From Bacteroidota bacterium (GTDB lineage Bacteria > Bacteroidota > Ignavibacteria > Tepidaquicellales > Tepidaquicellaceae), in NCBI GenBank assembly GCA_018266845.1, contig JAFDZO010000027.1:1-64000 (forward strand): a stretch of 64,000 nucleotides of DNA. Direction: 5' to 3'. The first letter of the stretch is position 1. Each line of letters opens with the position of its first letter. Shown piece after piece: positions 27,768 to 35,061 of the stretch. The notes under the pieces are model-generated. The model was not told the DNA's origin and did not search any database. It saw only the letters and a program-made list of their open reading frames with translations. Made by a program: the position numbers and the translations under genes.

Positions 27768-27795
27768 TTGACCCGCTTGATTAGAAGCGGGTCAA
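27768..27795 (-). terminator. Hairpin between ytxH-like and DUF948-like genes
   Basis: A perfect 11-base stem TTGACCCGCTT / AAGCGGGTCAA encloses a six-base loop, starting 11 bases after the YtxH stop. The minus-strand tail is AT-rich rather than a pure U-run, so it may attenuate rather than fully terminate. Confidence 0.6.
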
Positions 27796-27805
27796 GTTTA
27801 TTTAG

Positions 27806-28231
27806 TTATGCTTGCTGTTGTTTTGTTTTCTCTTCTTTATAAGCATCTACGCCGGCTTTTACAGCATCTTTTATATGCTGTGTTTCAGTTGTAATTTTCT
27901 CCTTAGTCTGCTCTAATGTTGTAGAGGCTTTCAGCTTTGCATCGTTTAAAATTCTGTTTGCATCGTCAATCAAAGAGCTTGCTCTTTGTTTTGCCTGTGA
28001 AATTACATCCTGTGCTTTCACTTTTGCTTCATTCATGTAATCATTAGCCTTGCTTCTGGTTACTTCCCAGTACTCTGAAGCATCGTCAATGATTTCATCT
28101 TTTTTCTGTCTTATATCGGCTCTCAATTCTTTGCCGCTCTTTGGAGCATATAGCAGAGCAATTGCCGCGCCGATAGCGCTTCCGGCTAAGAAACCTACCA
28201 TTAAACCTTTAGCCATTTTGTTGTCTTCCAT
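27806..28231 (-). CDS. YtxH domain-containing protein
   Basis: The 141-residue protein has the YtxH signature: a glycine/alanine-rich membrane helix (about 8-26, GFLAGSAIGAAIALLYAPKSG) followed by KELR-type charged residues and a long amphipathic helix. Members of the family are small membrane proteins often linked to stress. A good AAGGAGA Shine-Dalgarno site lies nine bases before the ATG, which supports this start over the second Met at residue 6. Confidence 0.85.
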   Translation of the reverse strand: MEDNKMAKGLMVGFLAGSAIGAAIALLYAPKSGKELRADIRQKKDEIIDDASEYWEVTRSKANDYMNEAKVKAQDVISQAKQRASSLIDDANRILNDAKLKASTTLEQTKEKITTETQHIKDAVKAGVDAYKEEKTKQQQA

Positions 28232-28391
28232 GGAATGTTCTCCTTATTTTATTTTCATTCACTGCCCATTTCAGATAATTATCTAAAATAAACCTTGAAT
28301 CTGTTATCAAAATAGCAATATAAATCCCTTAAATCAATTTATATTACTTACATTAAATATATACGAATTAACAAGTTTAAAAGTTCAATTT

Positions 28392-29876
28392 TTATCGCAC
28401 ATACCTGTGCTTTACACCGACCGGAAAATACTCTGCATCACCCGTTTTTCTAAGCTCAATTACAGGCATCTGATATTCTTTGGCTACATAATTTTTGTAT
28501 TCGCTGTTTATTCTCAAGATTGAATCCAATATCGAATTCCCTATCTCAATCCTCAATTCCTCATAAGGCTCAATTCCCAAAGCAAGCTCAACTGTAATTC
28601 TAAAGTGCATATTTCTGTTTTCATCCTCCAATATCTGCATTACATATTTTCCCGTTACAAATTTATTTATCGCCTCAGCTTCGAGTCCGATTGAAATATT
28701 TTCGGGATATATATTCGCGCCGAAATACGAGAGCGTAAACATACTCCTTCCAAACACATAAACGAACGGAAGATTTCTCACAATCAATTCGGGATACTCA
28801 TTCTTAATTTCACCCAAAACATCGTAACCTTCCTTATTTAATATCGAAATCATTTCATCGAACGAATACACTCCGCCGTTATCTGCAATGTGATACCTTA
28901 TCAACGGAATACCCGAATCTCCCGTAAAAAGCAGCGTGCCTTCGTGCTCTTCAAAATATCTGCTGAACGGGTCATACTGACAAAGAGTCGGCAGCCGCGA
29001 TTGCCCGAAAATTTTCTTCGACAGTTCAGGATGCTTTGCAAAGAACTTTCTTATCTTTATCGTTAACGGAGTTTCATTTCCGAGCACTCCCGCATCAGCC
29101 GTTCCGTATAAAGATGAAAACGAAAGCACTTCATCTTTTATGCCAAGCCGTTCGCTTATCAGACTTCGCCATTCCTCCGATATAACTTCGCCTGCCATAA
29201 CTAATTTATTATCAAATTTTTTCCAGTCTATTCCTCTTGCAATTCCTGTATCAACTACATCTTTTAAAAATGGCGGATAGCCGAATAAAATCACTCTTTC
29301 AAAATTATATGCGAACTCACTTACAACTCTTAATATCTCATCTTTATTATTACCCGGTGTTAGCAGAGTAAGCTTGTATCCTTTCATAGATAAAAATCTC
29401 ACACAGTTTGTTGTGAACATACCTCCTACCCATGTACCCAGCGGAAAACAAATTACGCACAGATTATTTTTTGCTTGCGGTATAAAACATTCCTCTATCA
29501 CCTGCTCAAATCTTGCCGAGATATTTATCTCATCCGCTGCATCTCTCATCCAGAAAGTCGGAGTGCCCGTTGAACCGGAAGAAACAGAAACAAAATCAAG
29601 ACTGGAGAAATCCCCTTTCCTGCACACTTCAGCTATAGGATATTTTCTAACGTAATTATCTTTTCTTATAAAAGGAAGCGTTTGAAAATCTTTTAATGAT
29701 TTTATTGAAGATGCATCAACATCATTTTCATCCAGAAATTTTTTATATGCCGGAACATTCTCACATGTTCTTTTAAATAAATCTAAAATATGCTCTTCAA
29801 GATTTTCAGTGTTAATTCTGTTCAGCTGCGAATTTAAATCTTTTGAAAGGATTGAATTAAAATCTGTTTTTTTCAT
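28392..29876 (-). CDS. Phenylacetate-CoA ligase / CapK-like adenylate-forming enzyme
   Basis: The 494-residue ANL-superfamily protein of the PaaK/CapK branch has the AMP-binding P-loop SSGSTGTPTFW (about 98-108). SLYGTADAG and LLFTGDSGIPLIRYHIADNG serve as the adenylate motifs, and a C-terminal domain follows. CapK-like members act in polysaccharide or lipid modification and PaaK members activate aryl acids; the substrate here is unresolved. The gene is monocistronic, and a run of 12 C (G on the coding strand) lies 38 bases upstream of its start. Confidence 0.8.
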   Translation of the reverse strand: MKKTDFNSILSKDLNSQLNRINTENLEEHILDLFKRTCENVPAYKKFLDENDVDASSIKSLKDFQTLPFIRKDNYVRKYPIAEVCRKGDFSSLDFVSVSSGSTGTPTFWMRDAADEINISARFEQVIEECFIPQAKNNLCVICFPLGTWVGGMFTTNCVRFLSMKGYKLTLLTPGNNKDEILRVVSEFAYNFERVILFGYPPFLKDVVDTGIARGIDWKKFDNKLVMAGEVISEEWRSLISERLGIKDEVLSFSSLYGTADAGVLGNETPLTIKIRKFFAKHPELSKKIFGQSRLPTLCQYDPFSRYFEEHEGTLLFTGDSGIPLIRYHIADNGGVYSFDEMISILNKEGYDVLGEIKNEYPELIVRNLPFVYVFGRSMFTLSYFGANIYPENISIGLEAEAINKFVTGKYVMQILEDENRNMHFRITVELALGIEPYEELRIEIGNSILDSILRINSEYKNYVAKEYQMPVIELRKTGDAEYFPVGVKHRYVR

Positions 29877-29913
29877 TGGGGAATTTCAAAGTATTTAAAA
29901 ATTGCATACAATT

Positions 29914-29925
29914 CCCCCCCCCCCC
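29914..29925. repeat. C12 homopolymer upstream of the CapK-like gene
   Basis: Twelve consecutive C on the plus strand occur 38-49 bases before the minus-strand ATG. On the coding strand an imperfect -7 box (TACTTTG, 29887-29893) lies about 20 bases downstream, which puts the tract where a -33 element would be. A run of this length is slippage-prone and is also a common place for sequencing error. Confidence 0.7.
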
Positions 29926-30032
29926 TCCTTTTTTAAGGAGAGCTTGTCCCGCAGTTTTTTTGCGGGAGGGTTAGGCGGTGGTCTAAACCATAATTAACTT
30001 TCTTGTTCAGACCTGATCCCGCCAAGGCGGGA
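29925..30032. repeat. Cluster of short hairpins including TCCCGC elements and TTTAGACC copy 2
   Basis: The cluster contains CTCCTT/AAGGAG (29925-29940), TCCCGCA/TGCGGGA with a T-rich loop (29947-29967), the inverted copy of the TTTAGACC-CCGCCTA segment (29966-29987), and TCCCGCC/GGCGGGA with a two-base loop (30017-30032). No reading frame spans it credibly. Confidence 0.6.
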
Positions 30033-30086
30033 CAGGCACGATTAATAACCTGTCAGGTCAACCTTCACATAGGGATTGTACTGAAC

Positions 30087-30120
30087 AAAAAACGGCATCT
30101 TAAATTAATAAGACGCCGTT
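30087..30120 (-). terminator. Intrinsic terminator of lpdA
   Basis: AACGGCATCTTA and TAAGACGCCGTT form a 12-base stem with one mismatch and a six-base loop, 25 bases after the lpdA stop. The minus-strand transcript continues with a run of six U. Confidence 0.8.
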
Positions 30121-30144
30121 ATTATATAAAAAATAAAATGAATA

Positions 30145-31548
30145 TTAAATATTTATCGCTTCACCATAAGCAACTCCTGCAGCTTCAAGCACCGATTCAC
30201 TCAAGCTCGGATGCGGATGAATTGTTCTGATGATTGATTCGCCTGTTCCTTCAAGTGATTTCACTGCGACAAGCTCGGTAATCAATTCCGTTGCTTCATT
30301 GCCTACAATGTGCGCGCCGAGAAGTTCTCCGTACTTTGCGTCAAAAATAAGTTTTACCATACCGACTGTCTCCCCTGCTGCGCGCGATTTTCCGTTTGCA
30401 GAAAAAGGAAACTTACCGACCTTCAATTCATATCCTGCTTCTTTCGCTTTTGCCTCAGTCAAACCTACTGAACCGACCTGCGGCTGGCAGTATGTATTGC
30501 CGGGAACGTTGCTGTACTCAATATCAGGCGAGTGATGTCCTTTTATCTTTTCAACGCAGTTAACTGCTTCAGCCGATGCAACGTGTGCAAGCGCCGGCTT
30601 TATTGTTTCGTTTGTGCATGAAACGTCGCCGATAGCATAAATGCCCTCAACGTTTGTTTTGTAATTTGAATCTGTGTTAATTCTGTCCTTGAAAACTTTT
30701 ACACCTATATCTTCAAGCCCAAGATTTTCAATGTTTGCCTTAATGCCGATTGCAACAAGCACCACGTCCGATTCAATTTCTTCCGATGTCTTGCCTGAAA
30801 TCTTTGTAATAACTTTATCGCCTTTTACCTGAATTGATTCCGTTTTTGTCTCTGTATAAATTTTTACTCCGCTCTTTTTAAATTCGCGCGCAACTACGTC
30901 TGAAATTTCTTTATCTTCGACAGGTAAAATTGTCGGCATCATTTCAATGATTGTGATTTCTGTTCCGAACGCATTATAAAAATAAGCAAACTCGCAGCCG
31001 ATAGCACCGCTGCCTACTATTGTCATTTTTTTCGGAAGCTCTTTTGCAATCATTGCTCCGGTTGACGACCAGATTTTTTCTTCATCGAATTTCAAATCGC
31101 CTAAAGTTCTTGCCCTTGCGCCTGTTGCGATAATCGTATGCTTCGATTTTACTGTTTCAGTCTTGCCGTCTTTAGCTGTTACATTTATAGTCTTATCTTT
31201 ATTAAACTTTGCAGTTCCTTCAATTACAGTTATCTTATTTTTCTTCATCAAAAACCTCACGCCTTTTTCGGAAGTATCTGCCACTCCGCGCGAGCGTTTT
31301 ATTATTCCCGGGAAATCAAAATTTGCATTATCTACACTGATACCGTATTCTTTCAAATGCCCGACCTTATTTTGCAATTCGGCGCTTTTCAGTAATGCCT
31401 TTGTGGGAATACATCCCCAGTTAAGGCATACTCCGCCGAGCCTGTCTCTTTCAATTATGGCAGTCTTAAATCCAAGCTGCGAAGCTCTGATAGCAGCCGT
31501 ATAGCCGCCGGGTCCGCTGCCGATTACCGTTACGTCAAATTCTTGCAT
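30145..31548 (-). CDS. lpdA: Dihydrolipoyl dehydrogenase
   Basis: LpdA is the FAD-dependent E3 subunit that reoxidises dihydrolipoamide in pyruvate and 2-oxoglutarate dehydrogenases. I start it at ATG 31548 (467 residues), because FDVTVIGSGPGGYTAA then sits at the N-terminus; the frame extends 16 residues further upstream without homology. The redox-active pair is Cys41 and Cys46 (GGVCLNWGCIPTK), an NAD-binding GSGAIGCEFAY follows, and the C-terminal HPHPSLSE supplies the catalytic His. No E1 or E2 genes are adjacent. Confidence 0.95.
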   Translation of the reverse strand: MQEFDVTVIGSGPGGYTAAIRASQLGFKTAIIERDRLGGVCLNWGCIPTKALLKSAELQNKVGHLKEYGISVDNANFDFPGIIKRSRGVADTSEKGVRFLMKKNKITVIEGTAKFNKDKTINVTAKDGKTETVKSKHTIIATGARARTLGDLKFDEEKIWSSTGAMIAKELPKKMTIVGSGAIGCEFAYFYNAFGTEITIIEMMPTILPVEDKEISDVVAREFKKSGVKIYTETKTESIQVKGDKVITKISGKTSEEIESDVVLVAIGIKANIENLGLEDIGVKVFKDRINTDSNYKTNVEGIYAIGDVSCTNETIKPALAHVASAEAVNCVEKIKGHHSPDIEYSNVPGNTYCQPQVGSVGLTEAKAKEAGYELKVGKFPFSANGKSRAAGETVGMVKLIFDAKYGELLGAHIVGNEATELITELVAVKSLEGTGESIIRTIHPHPSLSESVLEAAGVAYGEAINI

Positions 31549-31672
31549 TTTATTGTATAGTATTAAATTATTGGAATTAAATATTAGAACATTCAATTTA
31601 CAAATATCGTTTTACACATTAAAGGAAGAAGAAAATATATAGAAGAGAAGTTGCCCTAAATAAAACTGAACT

Positions 31673-31698
31673 CGTTACGAAGCTCCAGCTTCGTAACG
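31673..31698. repeat. CGTTACGA palindrome, near-identical to the dxs copy
   Basis: Twelve-base perfect arms, CGTTACGAAGCT and AGCTTCGTAACG, enclose two bases. It differs from 21006-21031 at one position. Confidence 0.85.
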
Positions 31699-31704
31699 TT
31701 TACC

Positions 31705-31730
31705 CGTTCCCACGCAGGAGCGTAGGAACG
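31705..31730. repeat. CGTTCC-type palindrome, copy 1
   Basis: CGTTCCCACGC pairs with GCGTAGGAACG with one mismatch around AGGA. It is identical to 32104-32129 except for one base. Confidence 0.8.
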
Positions 31731-31763
31731 AGGAAATAAAAAATTTTCTTTTCTTCTCCTTTT

Positions 31764-31800
31764 CACCGCAAAGATGCAAAGATTTAGCAAAGCCCGCAGA
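31764..31800 (+). repeat. Degenerate CGCAAAG-type tract, copy 1
   Basis: Three GCAAAG words within a CACCGCAAAGATG...AGCCCGCAGA context. Similar tracts lie at 32062-32097 (inverted) and 51314-51349. Confidence 0.5.
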
Positions 31801-31830
31801 GAAATTTTTATACAATATCCATTCATTTAA

Positions 31831-31883
31831 CTCGTTACGATGTGGAACATCCAGCTTTAGCGGGACTCCAGCGTCGTAACGAG
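31831..31883. repeat. Interrupted CGTTACGA palindrome
   Basis: CTCGTTACGA and TCGTAACGAG form ten-base outer arms. The interior of 33 bases contains CAGCTTTAGCGGGACTCCAG, which resembles the TCCCGCTTTAGCGG hairpin at 22629-22642, as if one palindrome had inserted into another. Confidence 0.65.
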
Positions 31884-31931
31884 AAAAAATCATTAGTCAA
31901 CTTTAATTAATACTTAATAGTTTTAACAGTA

Positions 31932-31953
31932 ACCCCATCCTTTAGGATGGGGT
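31932..31953. repeat. CCCC-type palindrome, copy 1
   Basis: ACCCCATCCT and AGGATGGGGT pair perfectly around TT. The layout CCCC-A-N-CC / GG-N-T-GGGG is shared with 32030-32049. Confidence 0.75.
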
Positions 31954-31997
31954 ATGAAGCTAACTAAGTTTTCCCTTTAGGGTAAAACAGATTATTT

Positions 31998-32011
31998 GAC
32001 CCTGAAGGGTC
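31998..32011. repeat. GACCCT short palindrome
   Basis: GACCCT and AGGGTC pair around GA. An imperfect GTTTTCCCT/AGGGTAAAAC hairpin lies just upstream at about 31969-31988. Confidence 0.5.
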
Positions 32012-32029
32012 TGCTTACAGTTCATTTGC

Positions 32030-32049
32030 CCCCAGCCTAAAGGCTGGGG
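32030..32049. repeat. CCCC-type palindrome, copy 2
   Basis: CCCCAGCCT and AGGCTGGGG pair perfectly around AA. Confidence 0.75.
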
Positions 32050-32061
32050 TTAATGCAAACA

Positions 32062-32097
32062 CTTGCGTGCTCTGCGAAAAACTTTGCGCTCTCTGCG
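32062..32097 (-). repeat. Degenerate CGCAAAG-type tract, copy 2
   Basis: The reverse strand reads CGCAGAGAGCGCAAAG and GCAGAGCACGCAAG, the same word family as 31764-31800 in inverted orientation. Confidence 0.5.
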
Positions 32098-32103
32098 TTT
32101 AAA

Positions 32104-32129
32104 CGTTCCTACGCAGGAGCGTAGGAACG
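32104..32129. repeat. CGTTCC-type palindrome, copy 2
   Basis: Perfect 11-base arms CGTTCCTACGC and GCGTAGGAACG enclose AGGA. Confidence 0.85.
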
Positions 32130-32148
32130 AGATAATAATAACTGAACT

Positions 32149-32174
32149 CGTTACGACGCTCTGGCATCGTAACG
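32149..32174. repeat. CGTTACGA palindrome, copy adjacent to DUF2905
   Basis: CGTTACGA and TCGTAACG form eight-base arms with a partly paired ten-base centre. The flanking AACTGAACT matches the flank of 31673-31698, suggesting that part of the left flank belongs to the mobile unit. Confidence 0.75.
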
Positions 32175-32200
32175 CAATCCAAATCTCATGTAAAAAAACT

Positions 32201-32425
32201 ATGGAAAATTTTAACGGAATAGGAAAAGCAGTTTTTATAATCGGCCTCATCATTGCGGGCATTGGACTTGTGCTTATGTTCTTCAACAAAATACCCTTCA
32301 TCGGAAAACTTCCCGGCGATGTTACAATCAAAAGGGAAAACTTCACTGTGTATTTCCCTATCGCAACATCTATAATTTTCAGCATAATCTTATCTTTGAT
32401 TTTTTATTTTTTAAGAAGGGAATAA
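32201..32425 (+). CDS. DUF2905 family membrane protein
   Basis: The 74-residue protein has two transmembrane helices separated by the family signature PFIGKLPGDVTIKRENFTVYFP and a short basic tail. I place the start at ATG 32201. A longer frame begins at 32063, but its first 46 residues translate the CGTTCC and CGTTACGA palindromes. The HIT gene starts two bases after its stop. The function of DUF2905 is unknown. Confidence 0.85.
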   Translation: MENFNGIGKAVFIIGLIIAGIGLVLMFFNKIPFIGKLPGDVTIKRENFTVYFPIATSIIFSIILSLIFYFLRRE

Positions 32426-32426
32426 A

Positions 32427-32819
32427 ATGGACTGCAAATTTTGTAAAATCGTAAGCGGTGAACTGAAGTGCTATAAATTGTATGAGGACGAAAATCATAT
32501 TGCATTTCTGGATATAAGTCCAATACAGGAAGGTCATTTTATGATAATTCCGAAAAAACACGGAGAATATATTTTTGACTTAGATGAAACCGAATATACG
32601 GAGATAATGAAGCTGGCTCGGATACTTTCCAAAAAATTAAAAGATGCAACAAAAGCAAAGAAGATAGGACTTGCCGTTGAAGGATTCGGCGAGACTCATC
32701 TTCATATTCATCTTATGCCGATAAATAAAGCCGGTGACTTAGATCCCTGCAAACACAAAAGAGCATCGGATGAAAAGCTAACCGAAGTATATAATCACCT
32801 CCTGCCATTCTTCAAATAA
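32427..32819 (+). CDS. HIT-family nucleotide hydrolase/transferase
   Basis: The 130-residue histidine-triad protein carries the catalytic HLHIHLMP motif (about 91-98) and an N-terminal CKFC pair that, with a later His, can bind zinc as in bacterial HIT proteins. It probably hydrolyses AMP-lysine-type phosphoramidates or related dinucleotides. It follows DUF2905 immediately and is the last gene before a palindrome-bearing spacer. Confidence 0.9.
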   Translation: MDCKFCKIVSGELKCYKLYEDENHIAFLDISPIQEGHFMIIPKKHGEYIFDLDETEYTEIMKLARILSKKLKDATKAKKIGLAVEGFGETHLHIHLMPINKAGDLDPCKHKRASDEKLTEVYNHLLPFFK

Positions 32820-32844
32820 AATTTCACTTAAGACAATTTACCCT

Positions 32845-32870
32845 CGTTCCCAACGTCCTCGTTGGGAACG
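32845..32870. repeat. CGTTCC-type palindrome, copy 3
   Basis: Perfect 11-base arms CGTTCCCAACG and CGTTGGGAACG enclose TCCT. It has the same arm length and loop length as 32104-32129 but a diverged stem, in compensating pairs. Confidence 0.8.
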
Positions 32871-33050
32871 TAAAATCCCACCTTCCTGTCAAGCAAATTT
32901 TACAAAAATTTACCTATTAGTAGTAATAGGCATGAATGAATTTGAAATGAATTTTTCGTTTATTAAATTTCGGAAGTTCTTTCAAATAATACCTGAGTTT
33001 TTAGCAAATTCACGAAATCTCTCGGATTTGTTAAAACAGCGCTTTAACTC

Positions 33051-33076
33051 AAAACTTACGAGGGGGCGTAAGTTTT
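33051..33076. repeat. AAAACTTACG palindrome, copy 1
   Basis: Perfect ten-base arms AAAACTTACG and CGTAAGTTTT enclose AGGGGG. A second copy with a complementary loop lies at 63256-63279, 30 kb away. Confidence 0.8.
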
Positions 33077-33210
33077 GGTATATGTTTTAACAAAATTTAA
33101 GGCGGGAAAAAATCGCTATCTTTTTCATGGCAATACTTCAAAAATAAGGTATCAATTTCTAAGGTTCTTATAATAAATTTAATGTGTAATTTTAGGTAAT
33201 TGCAGGCAGT

Positions 33211-34281
33211 ATGAAAAGCGCTTTTCTTGAAAAAATCCTCGCTTCCAATCAAAGAAAGGGAGATACAACTCTAAAGCTTTTACACTATAAAAGAGTACTC
33301 ATTGTTATCTTCCTTATTGTAATAAATTCCCTTTTTGGAATCGTCGGATTTATGAGCATAGAAGGATATTCATTCGTTGACGCAATCTATATGACTGCTA
33401 TTACAATCAGCACCACCGGATTTGGAGAGGTGCATCCACTCACAACAAGCGGAAAAATTTTTACATCAATCCTGTGCATTACTTCAATCGGAACTGTTCT
33501 TTATGGCGTAACCATTATTTCATCTTTTTTAGTTGACGGAGAAATATTAAAACTCGTAAAAAATTTCAGTATGAACAAACAATTAAACGAACTGAAAAAT
33601 CACGTTATAGTCTGCGGCTTCGGTAGAAACGGCAAGCAGGTTTGCGAAGAGCTTGAAAAAGAAAAACGTCCTTTTATTATAATAGAAAGCAACGAAGAAC
33701 GCCTTGAGTATATAAAAGAACAAAGAAACTATATTTACATTGACGGTGATGCAACTAATGATGAAGTGCTGCTAAAAGCAAAAATAAAAGACGCGAAAGC
33801 ATTGATTACAACTCTGCCTAACGACCCCGATAATGTTTATGTGGTGCTTACCGCCAGAGAAATGAATCCTGCTATTACGATTATCAGCCGCGCATCGGAT
33901 GAATCGTCCGAATCAAAACTAAAGCGTGCCGGAGCGAACAATGTTATTATGCCGGAACGCATCGGCGGAACTCACATGGCTACACTTGTTACCAAGCCGG
34001 ACATAATGGAATTTATTGCTTTGATGACAGGACAGGCAGGAGTCTCTATTTCATTCGAGGAATTTCAGCATAAGGATATAAAACCGGAGCACAAAAATAA
34101 AACCATAAAGCAGCTATCGGTTAAGCGGCAGACAGGCGCAACCATAATAGGGTTAAAATCAGAGGATGGAATGTTTCATGTAAATCCGGGACTCGAAACA
34201 AAAGTAGAGGAACGAATGAATATAATAGCACTGGGCACAAAAGAGCAGCTCGAAAAATTGAAATCTGTTTTGCTGGTGTGA
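33211..34281 (+). CDS. Potassium channel protein with RCK/TrkA domains
   Basis: The 356-residue protein has two transmembrane helices flanking a pore loop with filter STTGFGEVHP (about 67-76), a variant of TVGYGD seen in prokaryotic TrkA-linked channels. A TrkA-N/RCK Rossmann domain follows (from about 130, VIVCGFGRNGKQV), then a TrkA-C domain (about 270-350). It is a ligand- or NAD(H)-gated K+ channel homologue of the MthK/KefB-like type. It is a single gene, convergent with a DUF3298 gene whose stop is two bases away. Confidence 0.88.
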   Translation: MKSAFLEKILASNQRKGDTTLKLLHYKRVLIVIFLIVINSLFGIVGFMSIEGYSFVDAIYMTAITISTTGFGEVHPLTTSGKIFTSILCITSIGTVLYGVTIISSFLVDGEILKLVKNFSMNKQLNELKNHVIVCGFGRNGKQVCEELEKEKRPFIIIESNEERLEYIKEQRNYIYIDGDATNDEVLLKAKIKDAKALITTLPNDPDNVYVVLTAREMNPAITIISRASDESSESKLKRAGANNVIMPERIGGTHMATLVTKPDIMEFIALMTGQAGVSISFEEFQHKDIKPEHKNKTIKQLSVKRQTGATIIGLKSEDGMFHVNPGLETKVEERMNIIALGTKEQLEKLKSVLLV

Positions 34282-34282
34282 T

Positions 34283-35044
34283 TTATTTAGTCCACCAGAA
34301 AGATAATGGTCCCCCGGAATTTACATAGGAGGAAATTTCGTTTTTTGGAATAAAAACCCTTTGCTCTCCCACAACATAAGGTCCTGCTTGATAAGGATTA
34401 AAAACTATGGTAATTCCCTTTTCGCTTACCAGAAAATTTTTATAATTCTCTAATTTTGGCGCTGTCCCTTCTGCAATCATTTCTTCCGCTCCGGCTATAC
34501 CGATTTTTTCCTGCTGCTCCATTAAGCTTTTCCGGCAAAACTCTGCTACAAACTTTAAATATGTATCCTTAGCAATTGAATCCTTTTTAAACAAATCAGA
34601 AAAACTCAAAAGCCCTAAATCCGTAAAATTGTAGTTAAATGTATGTACAAAATAATTCGGATGCGCTGTCCCAGCGATAAATTCATAACATGAAAGCTCA
34701 ATGCTGATAAAGGAATTCAAAGCATAGAAAGTTTTGTAATCAGTAACAAGCTCAGAGGTCATATCATTAAAAGCTGTGTCGTAAGTAAAAGAGCTAAGAT
34801 TGCTTTTAAAATCCTTTACCCAACTTTTTTCAAGGGTATCAATGAAAGTATTCATATCCCCTGCTATTCCGCGCAATCCCATTAATGCTTCAGGACCGAA
34901 GTTAAAGCTCGGGTATTTTAAATCAACTCTGTATTTATATTTATTGAAAATGCCTTCTTCTTTTGTAAAGGCGGAATCAATTTGAAAGGTTTGACCAAAG
35001 GAAAAAGACGCAATAAGCAAAAAAAATACGACGAAGGTTCTCAT
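34283..35044 (-). CDS. Secreted DUF3298 protein (RsiV-like fold)
   Basis: I start the gene at ATG 35044, which gives a proper signal peptide ending FSFGQ. The frame extends to 35134, but that would overlap the end of the upstream aminotransferase by 73 bases. The mature part has the DUF4163/DUF3298 layout, with GTAHPNYFVHTFNYNFTD (compare GGAHPN in the family), LSFSDLF, and a C-terminal GPYVVGEQRVFIP. Family members resemble the extracellular part of RsiV, a lysozyme-binding anti-sigma factor. Here there is no cytoplasmic domain. Confidence 0.75.
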   Translation of the reverse strand: MRTFVVFFLLIASFSFGQTFQIDSAFTKEEGIFNKYKYRVDLKYPSFNFGPEALMGLRGIAGDMNTFIDTLEKSWVKDFKSNLSSFTYDTAFNDMTSELVTDYKTFYALNSFISIELSCYEFIAGTAHPNYFVHTFNYNFTDLGLLSFSDLFKKDSIAKDTYLKFVAEFCRKSLMEQQEKIGIAGAEEMIAEGTAPKLENYKNFLVSEKGITIVFNPYQAGPYVVGEQRVFIPKNEISSYVNSGGPLSFWWTK

Positions 35045-35061
35045 TTTAAACCAACCTCTTT

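Larger units (their letters stand above)
31549..32200. other. 652-base nest of palindromic intergenic elements
   Basis: This spacer between the divergent lpdA and DUF2905 genes holds at least eight hairpins of four sequence families plus two degenerate CGCAAAG-type tracts. Reading frames that cross it on either strand (31675-31893, 32050-32385, and the upstream part of the frame entering DUF2905) are translations of the repeats and are not called as genes. Confidence 0.7.
32820..33210. other. 391-base spacer with three palindromes
   Basis: It contains the CGTTCC element 32845-32870, CCTATTA/TAATAGG (32913-32930) and the CTTACG element 33051-33076. A 53-codon frame from ATG 32932 ends inside the last element and has no recognised homology, so it is not called. 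The K+ channel promoter must lie at its right end. Confidence 0.5.

Noticed and set aside
31675-31893. 72-codon minus-strand frame
   Set aside because: It is a translation of the palindromic repeats and a CGCAAAG-type tract, with no conserved domain.
31660-32180. CRISPR array
   Set aside because: The repeated palindromes are not evenly spaced, belong to several families, and no cas gene is near.
32050-32385. 111-codon minus-strand frame opposite DUF2905
   Set aside because: It overlaps the clear DUF2905 gene on the other strand and its C-terminal part is repeat sequence.
32932-33093. 53-codon plus-strand frame upstream of the K+ channel gene
   Set aside because: It has no recognised homology, no Shine-Dalgarno site, and its end is encoded by the CTTACG palindrome.
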